A stretch of DNA of 64,000 nt from Hippasteria phrygiana (GCA_037893225.1 JAZGUH010000488.1:1326692-1390691); one strand, 5' to 3'; positions 44,036-55,698 are shown, numbered from the stretch's first letter. The notes: a model not told the origin generated them from the sequence alone. A program made the numbers and translations.

Positions 44036-44743
44036 CTATTCAAGTTCCTCTTCATCTTGTTGGAACAGTCCATCAAATTTGGCCTGGTGTTTAGGCATTA
44101 CTCTGTTCAGGGCTTTCTTTACTTCTAGACCCTTATCTACTTTTTCTTCGAGATCTTCCACAATATCTTGATGAGTATCACTATCCTTTAGATGTAGGTA
44201 ACTTGACAGAAAATCCTTGTATTTGTTGAAGAAGATTCGTTTAACCACCCAAAGAGTCTTTCGATTGGCTTTTTCCCTGGCTTGATCTTCACCCACACCA
44301 CAGTTGACGTACTTTTCGTATTTTTTATTCCACATCTCTTCAGTGGCTTCTTTGGCCTCTTCCAACCAGTCTAGATAGGTGACATTGTCTTCCAATTCAG
44401 AACTAGACTCATCTTCATCTGATAATTCGTCATCTTCTACCTCATTTTCGGATTCCAAATACTTTTCCTCGAAATCTTCGTCTTCATCTTGCGTAGATTC
44501 AGTTTCAGAGTTGTCTATTTCTGAATCTTCAAATCTACGCCTTTTAAAATAGGATTCAGAATGATCCACGTCACCATATTCAGATTGAATAGCTTCAATT
44601 TCAGAATCATCGCCAACTTGATTCACTGTAGATTCTTCTGCAGCATGTACATCTTCTGCATGCCTGCGTAGGTTATATCTCCGTCCAAAGCTTTTGTTAC
44701 ACCGGTGACAAGCATGGGGTTTGACTGCAGCATTAACATTCAT
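44036..44743 (-). CDS. C2H2 zinc-finger protein with acidic region, left half
   Basis: 235 residues. One C2H2 finger at residues 10-33 (C12, C15, H28, H33; KSFGRRYNLRRH). Residues about 35-118 are very acidic, with E/D/S runs like an activation domain or histone-chaperone-like tail, and a basic spot KRRRF. Residues 120-220 are predicted helical (EMWNKKYEKYV, NRKTLWVVKRIFFNKYKDF), conserved-looking but not a domain I can name. Probably a nuclear DNA-binding protein. The gene starts next to the central satellite and runs outward, ending tail to tail with the WW/PC4 gene. Confidence 0.85.
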   Translation of the reverse strand: MNVNAAVKPHACHRCNKSFGRRYNLRRHAEDVHAAEESTVNQVGDDSEIEAIQSEYGDVDHSESYFKRRRFEDSEIDNSETESTQDEDEDFEEKYLESENEVEDDELSDEDESSSELEDNVTYLDWLEEAKEATEEMWNKKYEKYVNCGVGEDQAREKANRKTLWVVKRIFFNKYKDFLSSYLHLKDSDTHQDIVEDLEEKVDKGLEVKKALNRVMPKHQAKFDGLFQQDEEELE

Positions 44744-44847
44744 GTTGAATCTTTGAAGGTTAATCTCCGAATGACAAGAAAAGGATGAAATTGTTCAATA
44801 TAAGCACTTATTTTGTTCATAACTCTGGTATTTGTGATCAATTGCTT

Positions 44848-45940
44848 ATTTACTTATCTCGCTGCTCATTTGCTCTTTTTGTTGCTCATTTACTAATTTC
44901 TTGCTCATTGTGTTGCTCATTTGCTCATTTCTTGCTCTTTTTGTTGCTCATTTACTCATTTCGCTGCTCATTTGCTCATTCCTTGCTCTTTTTGTTGCTC
45001 ATTTGCTCATTTCTTGCTCTTTTGCTCATTTCGTTGCTCATTTGCTCATTTCTTGCTCTTTTTGTTGCTCATTTACTCATTTCGCTGCTCATTTGCTCAT
45101 TTCTTGCTCTTTTTGTTGCTCATTTGCTCATTTCTTGCTCTTTTTGTTGCTCATTTACTCATTTCGCTGCTCATTTGCTCATTCCTTGCTCTTTTTGTTG
45201 CTCATTTACTCATTTCGCTGCTCATTTGCTCATTTCTTGCTCTTTTTGTTGCTCATTTGCTCATTTCTTGCTCTTTTTGTTGCTCATTTACTCTTTTTGT
45301 TGCTCATTTGCTCATTTCTTGCTCTTTTTGTTGCTCATTTACTCATTTCGCTGCTCATTTGCTCATGTCTTGCTCTTTTTGTTGCTCATTTACTCATTTC
45401 GCTGCTCATTTGCTCATTTCTTGCTCTTTTTGTTGCTCATTTGCTCATTTCTTGCTCTTTTGCTCATTTTACTCATTTCATTATCTTTTTGTGACTCGTT
45501 TCGCTACGAAATGAGTAAAATGAGCAAATGAGCAACGAAATGAGTAAATGAGCAACAAAAAGAGCAAGAAATGAGCAAATGATCAGCGAAATGAGTAAAT
45601 GAGCAACAAAAAGAGCAAGAAATGAGCAAATAAGCAACGAAATGAGTAAATGAGCAACAAAAAGAGCAAGAAATGAGCAAATGAGCAGCGAAATGAGTAA
45701 ATGAGCAACAAAAAGAGCAAGAAATGAGCAAATGAGCAACAAAAAGAGCAAGAAATGAGCAAATGAGCAGCGAAATGAGTAAATGAGCAACAAAAAGAGC
45801 AAGGAATGAGCAAATGAGCAGCGAAATGAGTAAATGAGCAACAAAAAGAGCAAGAAATGAGCAAATGAGCAACACAATGAGCAAGAAATTAGTAAATGAG
45901 CAACAAAAAGAGCAAATGAGCAGCGAGATAAGTAAATAAG
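44848..45940. repeat. Central satellite and axis of the inner palindrome
   Basis: Left of about 45505 the strand is a tandem array of ttgctcatttgctcatttct / tgctctttttgttgctcat units (10- to 52-bp higher-order period). Right of it the array appears as the reverse complement. The left array is about 220 bp longer than the right, so the symmetry point of the flanks (45392.5) lies inside the left array. At the switch the sequence is gtgactcgtttcgctacgaaatgag, with a short imperfect hairpin. All frames are open through the array; the resulting ORFs are not genes. Confidence 0.92.
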
Positions 45941-46041
45941 CAATTGATCACAAATACCAGAGTTATGAACAAAATAAGTGCTTATATTGAACAATTTCAT
46001 CCTTTTCTTGTCATTCGGAGATTAACCTTCAAAGATTCAAC

Positions 46042-46749
46042 ATGAATGTTAATGCTGCAGTCAAACCCCATGCTTGTCACCGGTGTAACAAAAGCTTTGG
46101 ACGGAGATATAACCTACGCAGGCATGCAGAAGATGTACATGCTGCAGAAGAATCTACAGTGAATCAAGTTGGCGATGATTCTGAAATTGAAGCTATTCAA
46201 TCTGAATATGGTGACGTGGATCATTCTGAATCCTATTTTAAAAGGCGTAGATTTGAAGATTCAGAAATAGACAACTCTGAAACTGAATCTACGCAAGATG
46301 AAGACGAAGATTTCGAGGAAAAGTATTTGGAATCCGAAAATGAGGTAGAAGATGACGAATTATCAGATGAAGATGAGTCTAGTTCTGAATTGGAAGACAA
46401 TGTCACCTATCTAGACTGGTTGGAAGAGGCCAAAGAAGCCACTGAAGAGATGTGGAATAAAAAATACGAAAAGTACGTCAACTGTGGTGTGGGTGAAGAT
46501 CAAGCCAGGGAAAAAGCCAATCGAAAGACTCTTTGGGTGGTTAAACGAATCTTCTTCAACAAATACAAGGATTTTCTGTCAAGTTACCTACATCTAAAGG
46601 ATAGTGATACTCATCAAGATATTGTGGAAGATCTCGAAGAAAAAGTAGATAAGGGTCTAGAAGTAAAGAAAGCCCTGAACAGAGTAATGCCTAAACACCA
46701 GGCCAAATTTGATGGACTGTTCCAACAAGATGAAGAGGAACTTGAATAG
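46042..46749 (+). CDS. C2H2 zinc-finger protein with acidic region, right half
   Basis: The protein is identical to that of 44036-44743, in mirror position. Both copies are intact, which suggests recent origin of the palindrome or sequence correction between the arms. Confidence 0.85.
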   Translation: MNVNAAVKPHACHRCNKSFGRRYNLRRHAEDVHAAEESTVNQVGDDSEIEAIQSEYGDVDHSESYFKRRRFEDSEIDNSETESTQDEDEDFEEKYLESENEVEDDELSDEDESSSELEDNVTYLDWLEEAKEATEEMWNKKYEKYVNCGVGEDQAREKANRKTLWVVKRIFFNKYKDFLSSYLHLKDSDTHQDIVEDLEEKVDKGLEVKKALNRVMPKHQAKFDGLFQQDEEELE

Positions 46750-48216
46750 CGAGGAAGACAGTTATGATTAATGACCAACAGTTTCAGAAAGACTGTTGTA
46801 TTGTTATAATTTTACTTCCTTATGCTGAACGCTAATCACATTAGCGTATATTTTACAAATTTACTTTTAATTTGTACATTTGCTTAAAAATTTTACTTTT
46901 AGTTTTCGCTTTTTCCGTAATCTACTTTGATTATTTCAATTGTATGTTTTATGTTTTAGTTTTTACGTGAACTTTTAGCACGCTTACCTTTAAAACCCGT
47001 TACATGGCTCACTTTGTACTTCCCGGTCCGGTAAAACAAGTAAATTTAGGAGCAACAGTGTCATGTAATTTACTACTTGTCATAATGTTCGTCCATGTTA
47101 AAGAAGAAAAACATAGAACTGACGAATAAGGAAATCTTTAATAAATGGGCAGAGTTTGTACCGATAAATAAATGAGTGAATACACATGAACAAATATTGA
47201 ATTTATTTGAGTTTTATGGCAAAATGGAATAGGTTTACCTGATCGAGGTTAGACTCCGTGTATTCCTTTCCCCATGGTGTTCCGCTCTGTCTGAAGTATG
47301 AACGACAGACCCACGCATTCATTGCAAGCAGTCCCCAACACATATGAAGTGCCACGCAGAGTCTCCGAGCTCTTAATTAAAAGAATGTATGTCCTGACTA
47401 AACCGTAGCAAACCATTCCATTATAATTCCTTGACCCGAGCCCATCGATGAACTATGTAATCATTAATTACACTATACAGACCAGCTATACTATGTAGAC
47501 CTTATAAAATACAGTAGGGTGATTAAAAGCATCTATAGTCCTCATGCCCATCAATACCACCTAATTACGTACCTATAATTGTACTGACCTTCTCCATGGT
47601 CTCACACAGATAAAGAAAAAACTCAGGAAATGGGATAAACAACCTAGTCAAAATGCAGGAAATGGTAAACACCCAAGTCAAAACGCCGGCAATGGGAAGG
47701 AACAAGATCTTGCGAACAACACCGGACGTGAATAACCTTGAATAGGCGGATATGTTTGAGTAGTACGTTCATTTATTACATTGGTTATACAACCACTCTT
47801 TGATTTACCTATATAGCCTACCCGCATTAAAAATATTTTATTATTTTATATTTTAAGCAAATCCGTGTTGGTTTGTTTTTTATTTTCTTTGTTTGTTTGT
47901 TTTTTTGTATATATAATTTTGATACTAACGTTAGACTACTAATTAAATAATTATATTTAAACAGACATCAAATGAACACACTAAAGAATTTCTGATTTCT
48001 TTTTTCTTCTCCTCAATCATTTTATTAATTCGTTTGTTTGGTCAAACTTGAAACTTTACCCACCACCACATTAGCAACAACAATACCAATTACAAGTACC
48101 TATTTTACTAAATATAAATGAAAACGAGAAAATTAGCGACATCAACCATTTAGATCATTGGGTATGACTTGAACATTTTACAACCCGGAAACAATTTATT
48201 TAGGTTATTTAAAATG
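46750..48216. other. Gap between the convergent genes, right half; no gene recognised
   Basis: Mirror copy of 42569-44035 with the same lack of coding frames. Confidence 0.6.
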
Positions 48217-49332
48217 TCACTCAATGAGATCAACTGTATATTGAACAAGTTCAGTGGTGTTGTTGAAAAACATCGAATAGAACGAAATGACGATATCTGA
48301 TTGCTCAGTCTTCCACTTATTCAAAATGTCTGCAATCGTTGAGTTTATCTCAGTGTTCGAGTCCATTCCTTCCCCCACGAACGACCCAGCGCCCAAAAGG
48401 GCTGCTACTGCATAAAATATAGGAAGTAATTTCCCCGTGTCAAGCAATTGTATGGCTTCCTCAAAGTGTTGGGATAGAAAATCATCGAGGCAGCTCTCGG
48501 GAGTCATGCCGAAGAACAGGCATGCGTGGTCCCACTGACACGGCCAGTCCTCCTCGCATCCCTCGCAGCCCAGCTGTTCCTGCGCCCGGTAGACTATGGT
48601 GAATATCTCATCCGTGATGAGCTTGGTCAGAATTCGCTTAGTGAGTCTTCTCGCCCGTGCCCGCCGATCGACGATGTCCTGATTCGTGGAATCTGTAGTG
48701 TGTAGAAAAAGTAGGAAATGTAAGTGTTGATATCCACTGTGAAGATCAATTTAGACCATGTCTATGGCCTCGGTGATAGCCTTGCACCGATCGGCCAAAT
48801 TCATCCATTCCACGGCCGTTAGGTTCAGCCCCTTCTTTCCTGCCAGTAGTTTAGTTTTGTCCTCGTTGAAATAATAGTCTCTGATGTTAACGTACACACG
48901 GCCCTTGAAACGCTTGACATAAACGTAACGCTCACCTCCAATTTGAAATCTGACGGCCTGGTTGTCGTTCTCCCGCTGGTTGGGGTCTGGGCTGAACTTT
49001 CTCTTCTTGCCTTTTCCCTTCACGAACGGGGGCTGGGTGAAATCCGCTGTACCGGAAAGTTCTGCCATGGCAGCTGCCAGCAAGTCCGGTGCGGGTCCTG
49101 AGTCCGCCTGACTCTCCTCCTGTTGCGTTGGTTGGAAGGTAGGTATGGACCACAGACTCTCTCGGGTGTAAATGTTGTAATAGTAAGGCCTCTTCTCACT
49201 CGCGCTGTAAGCTTCGCGCCAGCCTTTTTTAACTTGGGTGTGAGTCAATTTCTTCACACACTCAAACGGTCCCTTGTCCAAACCACCAGAAGGGGAAGAC
49301 GGGGGTACGCTTGGTCCTGGTGCTGGGTCCAT
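48217..49332 (-). CDS. Predicted spliced isoform: WW + Cys/His tail, right half
   Basis: Mirror of 41453-42568: exon 49332-48936, intron 48935-48693, exon 48692-48217, with the same donor and acceptor bases and the same frame. Confidence 0.65.
48751..49332 (-). CDS. WW domain + PC4 (SUB1-like) protein, right half
   Basis: The 193-residue product is identical to the left-half copy. It is the unspliced form that ends at the stop inside the intron. Confidence 0.88.
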   Translation of the reverse strand: MDPAPGPSVPPSSPSGGLDKGPFECVKKLTHTQVKKGWREAYSASEKRPYYYNIYTRESLWSIPTFQPTQQEESQADSGPAPDLLAAAMAELSGTADFTQPPFVKGKGKKRKFSPDPNQRENDNQAVRFQIGGERYVYVKRFKGRVYVNIRDYYFNEDKTKLLAGKKGLNLTAVEWMNLADRCKAITEAIDMV

Positions 49333-49684
49333 CTTTTTATTGCGTGATAAAATTTGGTTGATGCAGAGAGTGTGATATCTTCAGTGGCTGACACACGAGT
49401 GACAGCCAGAATTCAAACGCTCCCACTTTTATTGCCCCGACCTCTCGTATCCACAGCAACCCATTACTGTTTACCAATCGACCAATCAGAACGCAGCATA
49501 TACGTTTCAGAGATTAATCTTGTCCGGAACATCCTCATCCCTTACACAATATGTGCGCCATTGTCCGTGACGTCACACCTATGACGTCATCTACATTGCA
49601 ATTTACATTTGACACGTTCAGCAGACTCGTCAACACCCCTCGTCTGCGGTGTCTATTTTTCCCAAACTTCGAAAATACTTATTT

Positions 49685-49910
49685 AATTTAAATCAACCAA
49701 TCAGCATCGAACGTTATATTTAAATCAACCAATCAGCATCGAACGCCACATTTAAATCAACCAATCAGCATCGAACGTTAAATTTAAATCAACCATGCCA
49801 ATCAGCACCGAACGCCACATTTAAATCAACCAATCGGCATCGAGCTTCAAATTTTAATCAACCAATCAGCATCGACCGTTATTTTTAAATTAACCAATCG
49901 GCATCGAGCC
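49685..49910. promoter_or_regulatory. CCAAT-box tandem array, right half
   Basis: Mirror of 40876-41100, here showing aaccaatcagcatcgaacg directly on the plus strand. It is upstream of the minus-strand WW/PC4 gene. Confidence 0.65.
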
Positions 49911-50115
49911 CATCACGTTTTGACACACCCACCCACACACAATCCGGCACCACTCTCGGAGGCGGTGCAGAAGGTGAAAGAGCTATGCGCCAGCTGCACC
50001 GCCAAATGAGGGAGGCAGCTCCAGCAGCACCGCCAGCACCGCGCCTCGAGGCGGTGGCGCCGCAATTCGAGGCAGCACCGCCAATAGGGGTCTCACTGGC
50101 TCCGTATATACTACT

Positions 50116-50121
50116 TACCAG
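50116..50121. repeat. Target site duplication TACCAG, right
   Basis: Direct repeat of 40664-40669 directly after the terminus TATACTACT. Confidence 0.85.
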
Positions 50122-50483
50122 TGTGATTGTATGATTAATAATCTATACTGTGATTGGGGTCTCGATTATTTAAATGAATCAGAACTCACGCTTCGTATGA
50201 GGCTCCTTCCTTGGACCTAACGTGATTCGCTTATTATTTGTACGTCTGCTCAGGACGATTGCCAAACGGGAAAAAAGGACGAGTCACGCCCGCTCTTGTT
50301 TTTATACTAAAATGCCACGCTAGGCTGGTGCCCTCCAACTTTGTGGCCTGTACTCGTAAAAGACGGCTAGAAGGTAGTCTAGCAACCTAGCGAAAAACTC
50401 GATTCTGGTATTAATCGATTCTGCATTGCGTTACAGTAGCCACGCAAGGATACTTTTCAATGGGCCGTATTTGTGCTAATGGG
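50122..50483. other. Spacer of the outer palindrome, right part
   Basis: Unique sequence with no counterpart in the left arm. Together with 40644-40669 it forms the roughly 388-bp spacer that separated the outer arms before the 9.4-kb element inserted. No gene seen. Confidence 0.75.
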
Positions 50484-50529
50484 CCGATTCTTGAAACCTT
50501 AACGAATCAGTAAGCCACATTCGTTGTAT

Positions 50530-53500
50530 TAGTGTTCATTCGTTTTAAACGTACACAGGACGATAATTTACGTCTCGGCCAATACAATGCCTTGCTTATA
50601 ACGCTCCGCCCACTGTTACTGCCCACCATGACCGTCCACTACCTTACCTTTATTATTCAAATTACACAGTGCTTGTACTAATTATAATAACAGGGGAAGA
50701 GGATTTCAACTCGTCATCGGTACAAAAATCAGAATAGCAAAAGAGAATTCTACTCGGCAGCGTCTGGAACAGTGAAATAGAGTTGTGTACTGTATATTTC
50801 CTACTGGACGTTATATGACTTGATAAAGAATGCATTTCAAATACTACATGGGGTCACTTTAGTGCACTACTCTATCTCATGTTAAAAAATTTCAAAAAAG
50901 TGTATTTACCATTTTTGTTTTACCAATAAAAGAAATACAAAACAATCCTACATATATATATATACTTTCATCGGAATCGTATTTCTTTAATCTCCGCCAA
51001 AAATGAAACAAATAAAAATAAGGAATTGTTATCAACAATATCACATGTAGGATTATGAATAAATAATTATAAATGTTGTCTTTGTTGAAGATCTTATTTA
51101 AGACCAGAACGGAGGCCAGCTAATTTTGTTTAGTTCATTTTGGGTCAATCCAAACAGTATGTAGTTTCCAGAAATATGTTCAACATATCGTCACAGTTTT
51201 CACGAACAGACGAATTTTGCCTCTCCGCACTAAACTAAAGTTACAAGAAAATCAGGTTTTAAGCTGCTCACTTTTTAAATTGAAGATAGTACCTGCGTTC
51301 ATACCACATGTTGATTCAGTGTTGACACTATGTTAAAGTTCAGTTCTCGGTCTTTCACAAGTAATTGGCAGCTAAGCGATAAGTCAATTAATTACAGAGT
51401 TATTAATTGATTAATAACTTTGTCTGTTCGTGAAAACTCAGAAGCGAGAAATGGCCTGTTTTGCCCCACAGAGTGTCAATTGTCTCTTCGTGAAAACCCA
51501 AAATCCATTTTCTGGCAATTTTGCCCTTCACAGCCCCATTGTATTAACACGGAGTTCAAATTCGTCTCTTCGTGAAAACCCAAAATCCATTTTCTGGCAA
51601 TTTTGCCCTTAACAGCCATACTGTATTAACACGGAGTTCAAATTCGTCTCTTCGTGAAAACCTAAAATCCATTTTCTGGCAATTTTGCCCTTCACAGCCC
51701 TATTGTATTAACACGGAGTTCCGAATTGGCACTTCTTGAAAACCCAAAATCCATTTTCTGGCAATTTTGTCCTTGACAGCCCTATTGTAACATAGAGTTT
51801 TGAATTGGCTCTTCGTGAAAACCCAAAATCCATTTTCTGGCAATTTTGCCCTTCTCGGCCATATATACGCTATGGCTGAAAAGGACAAAATTGCCAGAAA
51901 ATGGATTTTGGGTTTTCACGAAGAGCCAATTCAGAACTCTATGTTTGTGAAGGACAAAATTGCCAGAAAATGGATTTTGGGTTTTCACGAAGAGCCAATT
52001 CGGAACTCAGTGTTAATACAATAGGGCTGTGAAGGGCAAAATTGCCAGAAAATGGATTTTAAGTTTTCACGAAGAGACGAATTTGAACTCCGTGTTAATA
52101 CAGTATGGCTGTGAAGGGCAAAATTGCCAGAAAATGGATTTTGGGTTTTCACGAAGAGACGAATTTGAACTCCGTGTTAATACAATGGGGCTGTGAAGGG
52201 CAAAATTGCCAGAAAATGGATTTTGGGTTTTCACGAAGAGACAATTGACACTCTGTGGGGCAAAACAGGCCATTTCTCGCTTCTGAGTTTTCACGAACAG
52301 ACAAATGTATTAATCAATTAATAACTCTGTAATTAATTGACTTATCGCTTAGCTGCCAATTACTTGTGAAAGATCGAGAACTGAACTTTAACATAGTGTC
52401 AACACTGAATCAACATGAGGTATGAACGCAGGTAATATCTTCAATTTAAAAAGTGAGCAGCTTAAAACCTGATTTTCTTTTAACTTTAGTTTAGCGCGTA
52501 GAGGCAAAATTCGTCTGTTCGTGAAAACTGTGACGATATGGGTACATACATAACATTTGTTTACTGTAAATTCCATCAAGGTTATACAGTGTCGTTGCTA
52601 ATGTTAATATTTCAAGGTCCTTGAAACATTTAGGCATTTAGAGAAAAATGTCGACTAAAATGGTCCTACAATATGATTATTAATTAAAATGTGTGTGAAA
52701 TGTGATGCCTACACTGCAGGCTTACTGCAGCAGTACTGGTTTGGGGTGGAGGTGGTATGGGTGGGAGTGGGGTGGGTTGGGGTGGGTTGGGGTAGGGTGC
52801 GTGTCAGGGTGGGGATCTGGGGTGGTGGTGGGGGTGAGGGGTGGTCAGGGTTGGGTGGAGAAGGTCGGGGTAGGGGTCAGGGTGGGGGTTGAGGTCAGCA
52901 TTTTCAAGTGACGTGGTTAACAACAAGAGCCCAACGAGGCCATTGAGGCGATAAGCATTCAGAACAAGTGCCCTCTCACAGGTGGCGGAACATTTTTGAA
53001 AGTGGGATGGCCAAAGCAGCGCCGGTCGGCTTCTCTTTTTCTATGTTTATATTTATGCGGAACTGCCAAAAGTGTTGGGGGATTTCCCCCAAGTAGAAAA
53101 GTGTGGGGGGGAGGGAATTCCCCCCCCCCCCCCCGTTCCGCCGCCAGTGCCCTCTCCTCATCATTGATGCTCATCCTCGCATTTATCTGCCGAGCGTGTC
53201 CCATTTCGTGCCCCACTTTATTAGTCTGTCTGCCAGAGTGACAGTACTTGTTGGCTTTTATTTATTTTTGTATTTCCCAATGTCGTGCTGTTTCTGAATA
53301 CTGAAAATATCCTTCGCAAGCCTTTGTAAAGCTTAAGTACCGTTCTAATTCTATACCGGCCATAGTGTACCTTAATTTAAAACCCTCCTATGCAAACATG
53401 CATTCTGAGCCATGTTGTTGTATGGGTCAAAATCAGTCAAGGTGATTGTTTGTGACCCTTCTGCCACATGTACAAACCACATGTAATCTGACCCTGTCTG

Positions 53501-54511
53501 TGTACAAAGTATAGGCAGGGGAGGTGGAAGGAAATTTTGACTGATTTTGACCTTTTAAATAGCACAAGGGTTAACCCTAACATTTCCTTGCGTTTCAAAT
53601 GCATTGTTTTTTATGAATATGGTACCCTACCTATAAACCTTTTAGATCCTACGCAGTTTCTATTGTAAGTCTAAGTAGTGACCGTATACCCCGCCTTGGC
53701 CTTATTGTTTTCTTGCGTTCCAAATTCTAAAGACTGACGGTACCCTACCTCAGCCTGTCAAATCCTACGTACTGTTTCTATTGTAAGTCTAAGTATAGTG
53801 ATCGTATACCCCGCCTTAGCCTTGTTTTCTTGCGTTCCAAATTCTAAAGACTGACGGTACCCTACCTAACCCTTTCAAACCATACGTACTGTTTCTATTG
53901 TAAGTCTAAGTAGCGACCCTACCCCTACTTAGACCAACAATTTACTAAACAAATTAGCTGACCTCCGTTTCGGTCTTAAGTCAAGACAACATTTATAATT
54001 AGTTATTCGTAATACATGTGATATTGTTGATAACATTTTTTGGCGGAGATTAAAGAAATAGGATTCCGATGACAGTGTACATGTAACTGTAAGATAGATT
54101 GATTTGTATTTACTTTTATTGTTAGGGAAATGGTAGACAAATGTTTTTGAAAAATATCAACATGAGATTGAATAGTCATTATAATTACCCAGGGTTACGT
54201 TTCAAATGCATTCCTTTATCAAGTCATGATGTCCAGTAGTCGCAATACAGTACACAACTCCATCTCACTGTTCGAGACCCTGCCGCGTAGAATTCTATTA
54301 TGTTATTCTGATTTTTGTACTGATGGCGAGTTGAAATCCTCTTGCCCTGTTATTATAATTACTACAAGCACTGTACAATTTGAATAATAATGGTAAGGTA
54401 GTGGACCGTCACGGTGGGCAGTAACAGTGGGCGGAGCGTTTAAAAGCAAGGCATTTTATTGGTTGAGACGTAAATGACTGTCCTGTGTACGTTCAAAACG
54501 AATGAACACTA
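50530..54511. mobile_element. Long-TIR element, right-arm copy
   Basis: Counterpart of 37978-40597 in opposite orientation, lengthened by the MITE insertion at 51189. It has the same 120-bp tandem units (about 53640-53920) and poly-C/G tract (about 53115-53135). Confidence 0.78.
51189..52535. mobile_element. Foldback MITE, TIR CGTCACAGTTTTCACGAA, 4-bp TSD ATAT
   Basis: 1347 bp, almost entirely palindromic about a centre near 51865. Each arm holds an array of roughly 80-bp units containing cgtgaaaacccaaaatcca and tctggcaattttgccc. ATAT flanks both sides (51185-51188, 52536-52539). The left arm of the outer palindrome at about 39940 has a single ATAT there, so it is a proven empty site. The ends match those of the element at 10276-10915. 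Confidence 0.92.
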
Positions 54512-54967
54512 ATTAAACGTGAGCTTTGCGAGACGTAGAATTGTGAAGAAGCGCCTTTAAGAAGGCGCGGGGTGTAGGAATAAAGAAGACTGGCTCTGCA
54601 TTATTTGTGTCCGTCCCCTGTCATTATCGTCATTATCGTCATTAACCCCGTCCTTCGAGGTGTGTTAGGGCTGAATGCTTGCTTGGGTGTGTGTGTGTGA
54701 ACCGGGTGGTGTGCTGCGGGCCAGGCGGTAAACTGCCGCCAAAACGGATCGACGTCGCCGGCCTTTAAACATTAGACCGCTCGCTGACGTGGGCTGGCCC
54801 GACCGGGTAGCAGACCCCGAGACCAAAACCAAGTTGGTGAACACAGGATTAGCCTATTATTGCTTGTGACTGGTATTCAGCTGTTGTTGTTTTTGCCTGG
54901 AATTAAAGTTAATGGAATGTCGGCTGATAATCTGGCTTTACTAAGCCAGACTTTTGTTTGATTTAAG

Positions 54968-55078
54968 ATGGAGCTCTTCGAGACACCGCATGTTCGGCTA
55001 AACCTTTACGACCATACAACGTCTATCCGGCAAATTGCATTGGACAAGATTCAACACAAATCAGAGCCGACTCGTGAG
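54968..55078 (+). pseudogene. Duplicate of ODC-like exon 1 (orphan)
   Basis: 111 bp open from ATG with donor GAG/GTGAGT, differing from 37444-37554 by a codon change (Phe to Leu at residue 3). No further ODC-like exons follow on this strand before the window ends. It could be transcribed from a duplicated promoter, but it has no partner exons here. Confidence 0.85.
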
Positions 55079-55698
55079 GTGAGTTGTTTACAGCCGTGAT
55101 AGTGCAGCTAGACACAAATATATATTAAAGGTAGCACTTTAACGACAAAAGTTAAAGATATGGCATAGGCTTAAGCTTCCGTAGCTATACAGCTACATCT
55201 GACTTCATCTGATGAAGTAGCTGTACGAAAGCTTACATCATATTTTAAACTATAGTTAGTCTTTAAAATGCTATACCTTTAATATTAATCGTGAGGTAAG
55301 GACAGATAGGCGACTCATGTCTTGCGCTAAATGTTGTATGATCTAATGTGCTCAATTGTTTATTCCTCTGTTGTTGCAGGCAATTTGTCGCCTTCGTGTA
55401 AGCATGATACTTCCCATGAACACATTACATTTTACCCGTTTACATAAAATGTATTTTGCATGGATATTGTGACGCGACAGAGGGCGCACTTAATGTATAA
55501 ACCCTTAGTATATATAGCACGCATAGCACAGCGTATAGGGGCAGAGTGCGTAGCCTCGCATAGCGCGACGTGATTGGACGGCAGAGGTCACGTTCTAGCC
55601 ACGTGCAGCACACATAGCGCAAGCGCACGTTCAGTGCACAGCGAATGCAGGCCGCGAGGCTATAAAAGGCAGCGCATAAGCCTAGTTAAAGCGGTCTT

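Larger units (their letters stand above)
40670..50115. mobile_element. Palindromic Polinton-like non-autonomous element (9446 bp)
   Basis: The element is a near-perfect palindrome: position x pairs with 90785-x from the termini up to the central satellite. It starts AGTAGTATATACGG and ends with the complement, flanked by TACCAG on both sides. The first nine bases equal those of the Polinton terminus at 8808. Each half contains, from outside in, a GC-rich terminal patch, a CCAAT-box array, a WW/PC4 gene pointing inward, a 1.5-kb gap, a C2H2 gene pointing outward, and half of a central satellite. There is no polymerase, integrase, ATPase or capsid gene, so movement would need help from another element. 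The two halves differ by very few bases outside the satellite (for example actaac versus accaac near 42911). Confidence 0.9.

Noticed and set aside
44785..45531. Long open frames through the central satellite (up to 248 codons, both strands)
   Set aside because: The array has a short period, is open in several frames at once and encodes only repeats of a few residues; no start context or domain.
40670..50115. Inner palindrome as a pure assembly artefact
   Set aside because: Both ends carry the same 6-bp direct repeat and join different unique flanks, the arms differ slightly, and the satellite arms differ in length. A read-level check is still worth making for the outer arms, whose divergence could also be haplotypic.
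51430..52294. Direct and inverted repeats of about 80 bp as a CRISPR array
   Set aside because: Units are adjacent without unique spacers, lie in a TIR element with target duplication, and the sequence is from an animal genome.
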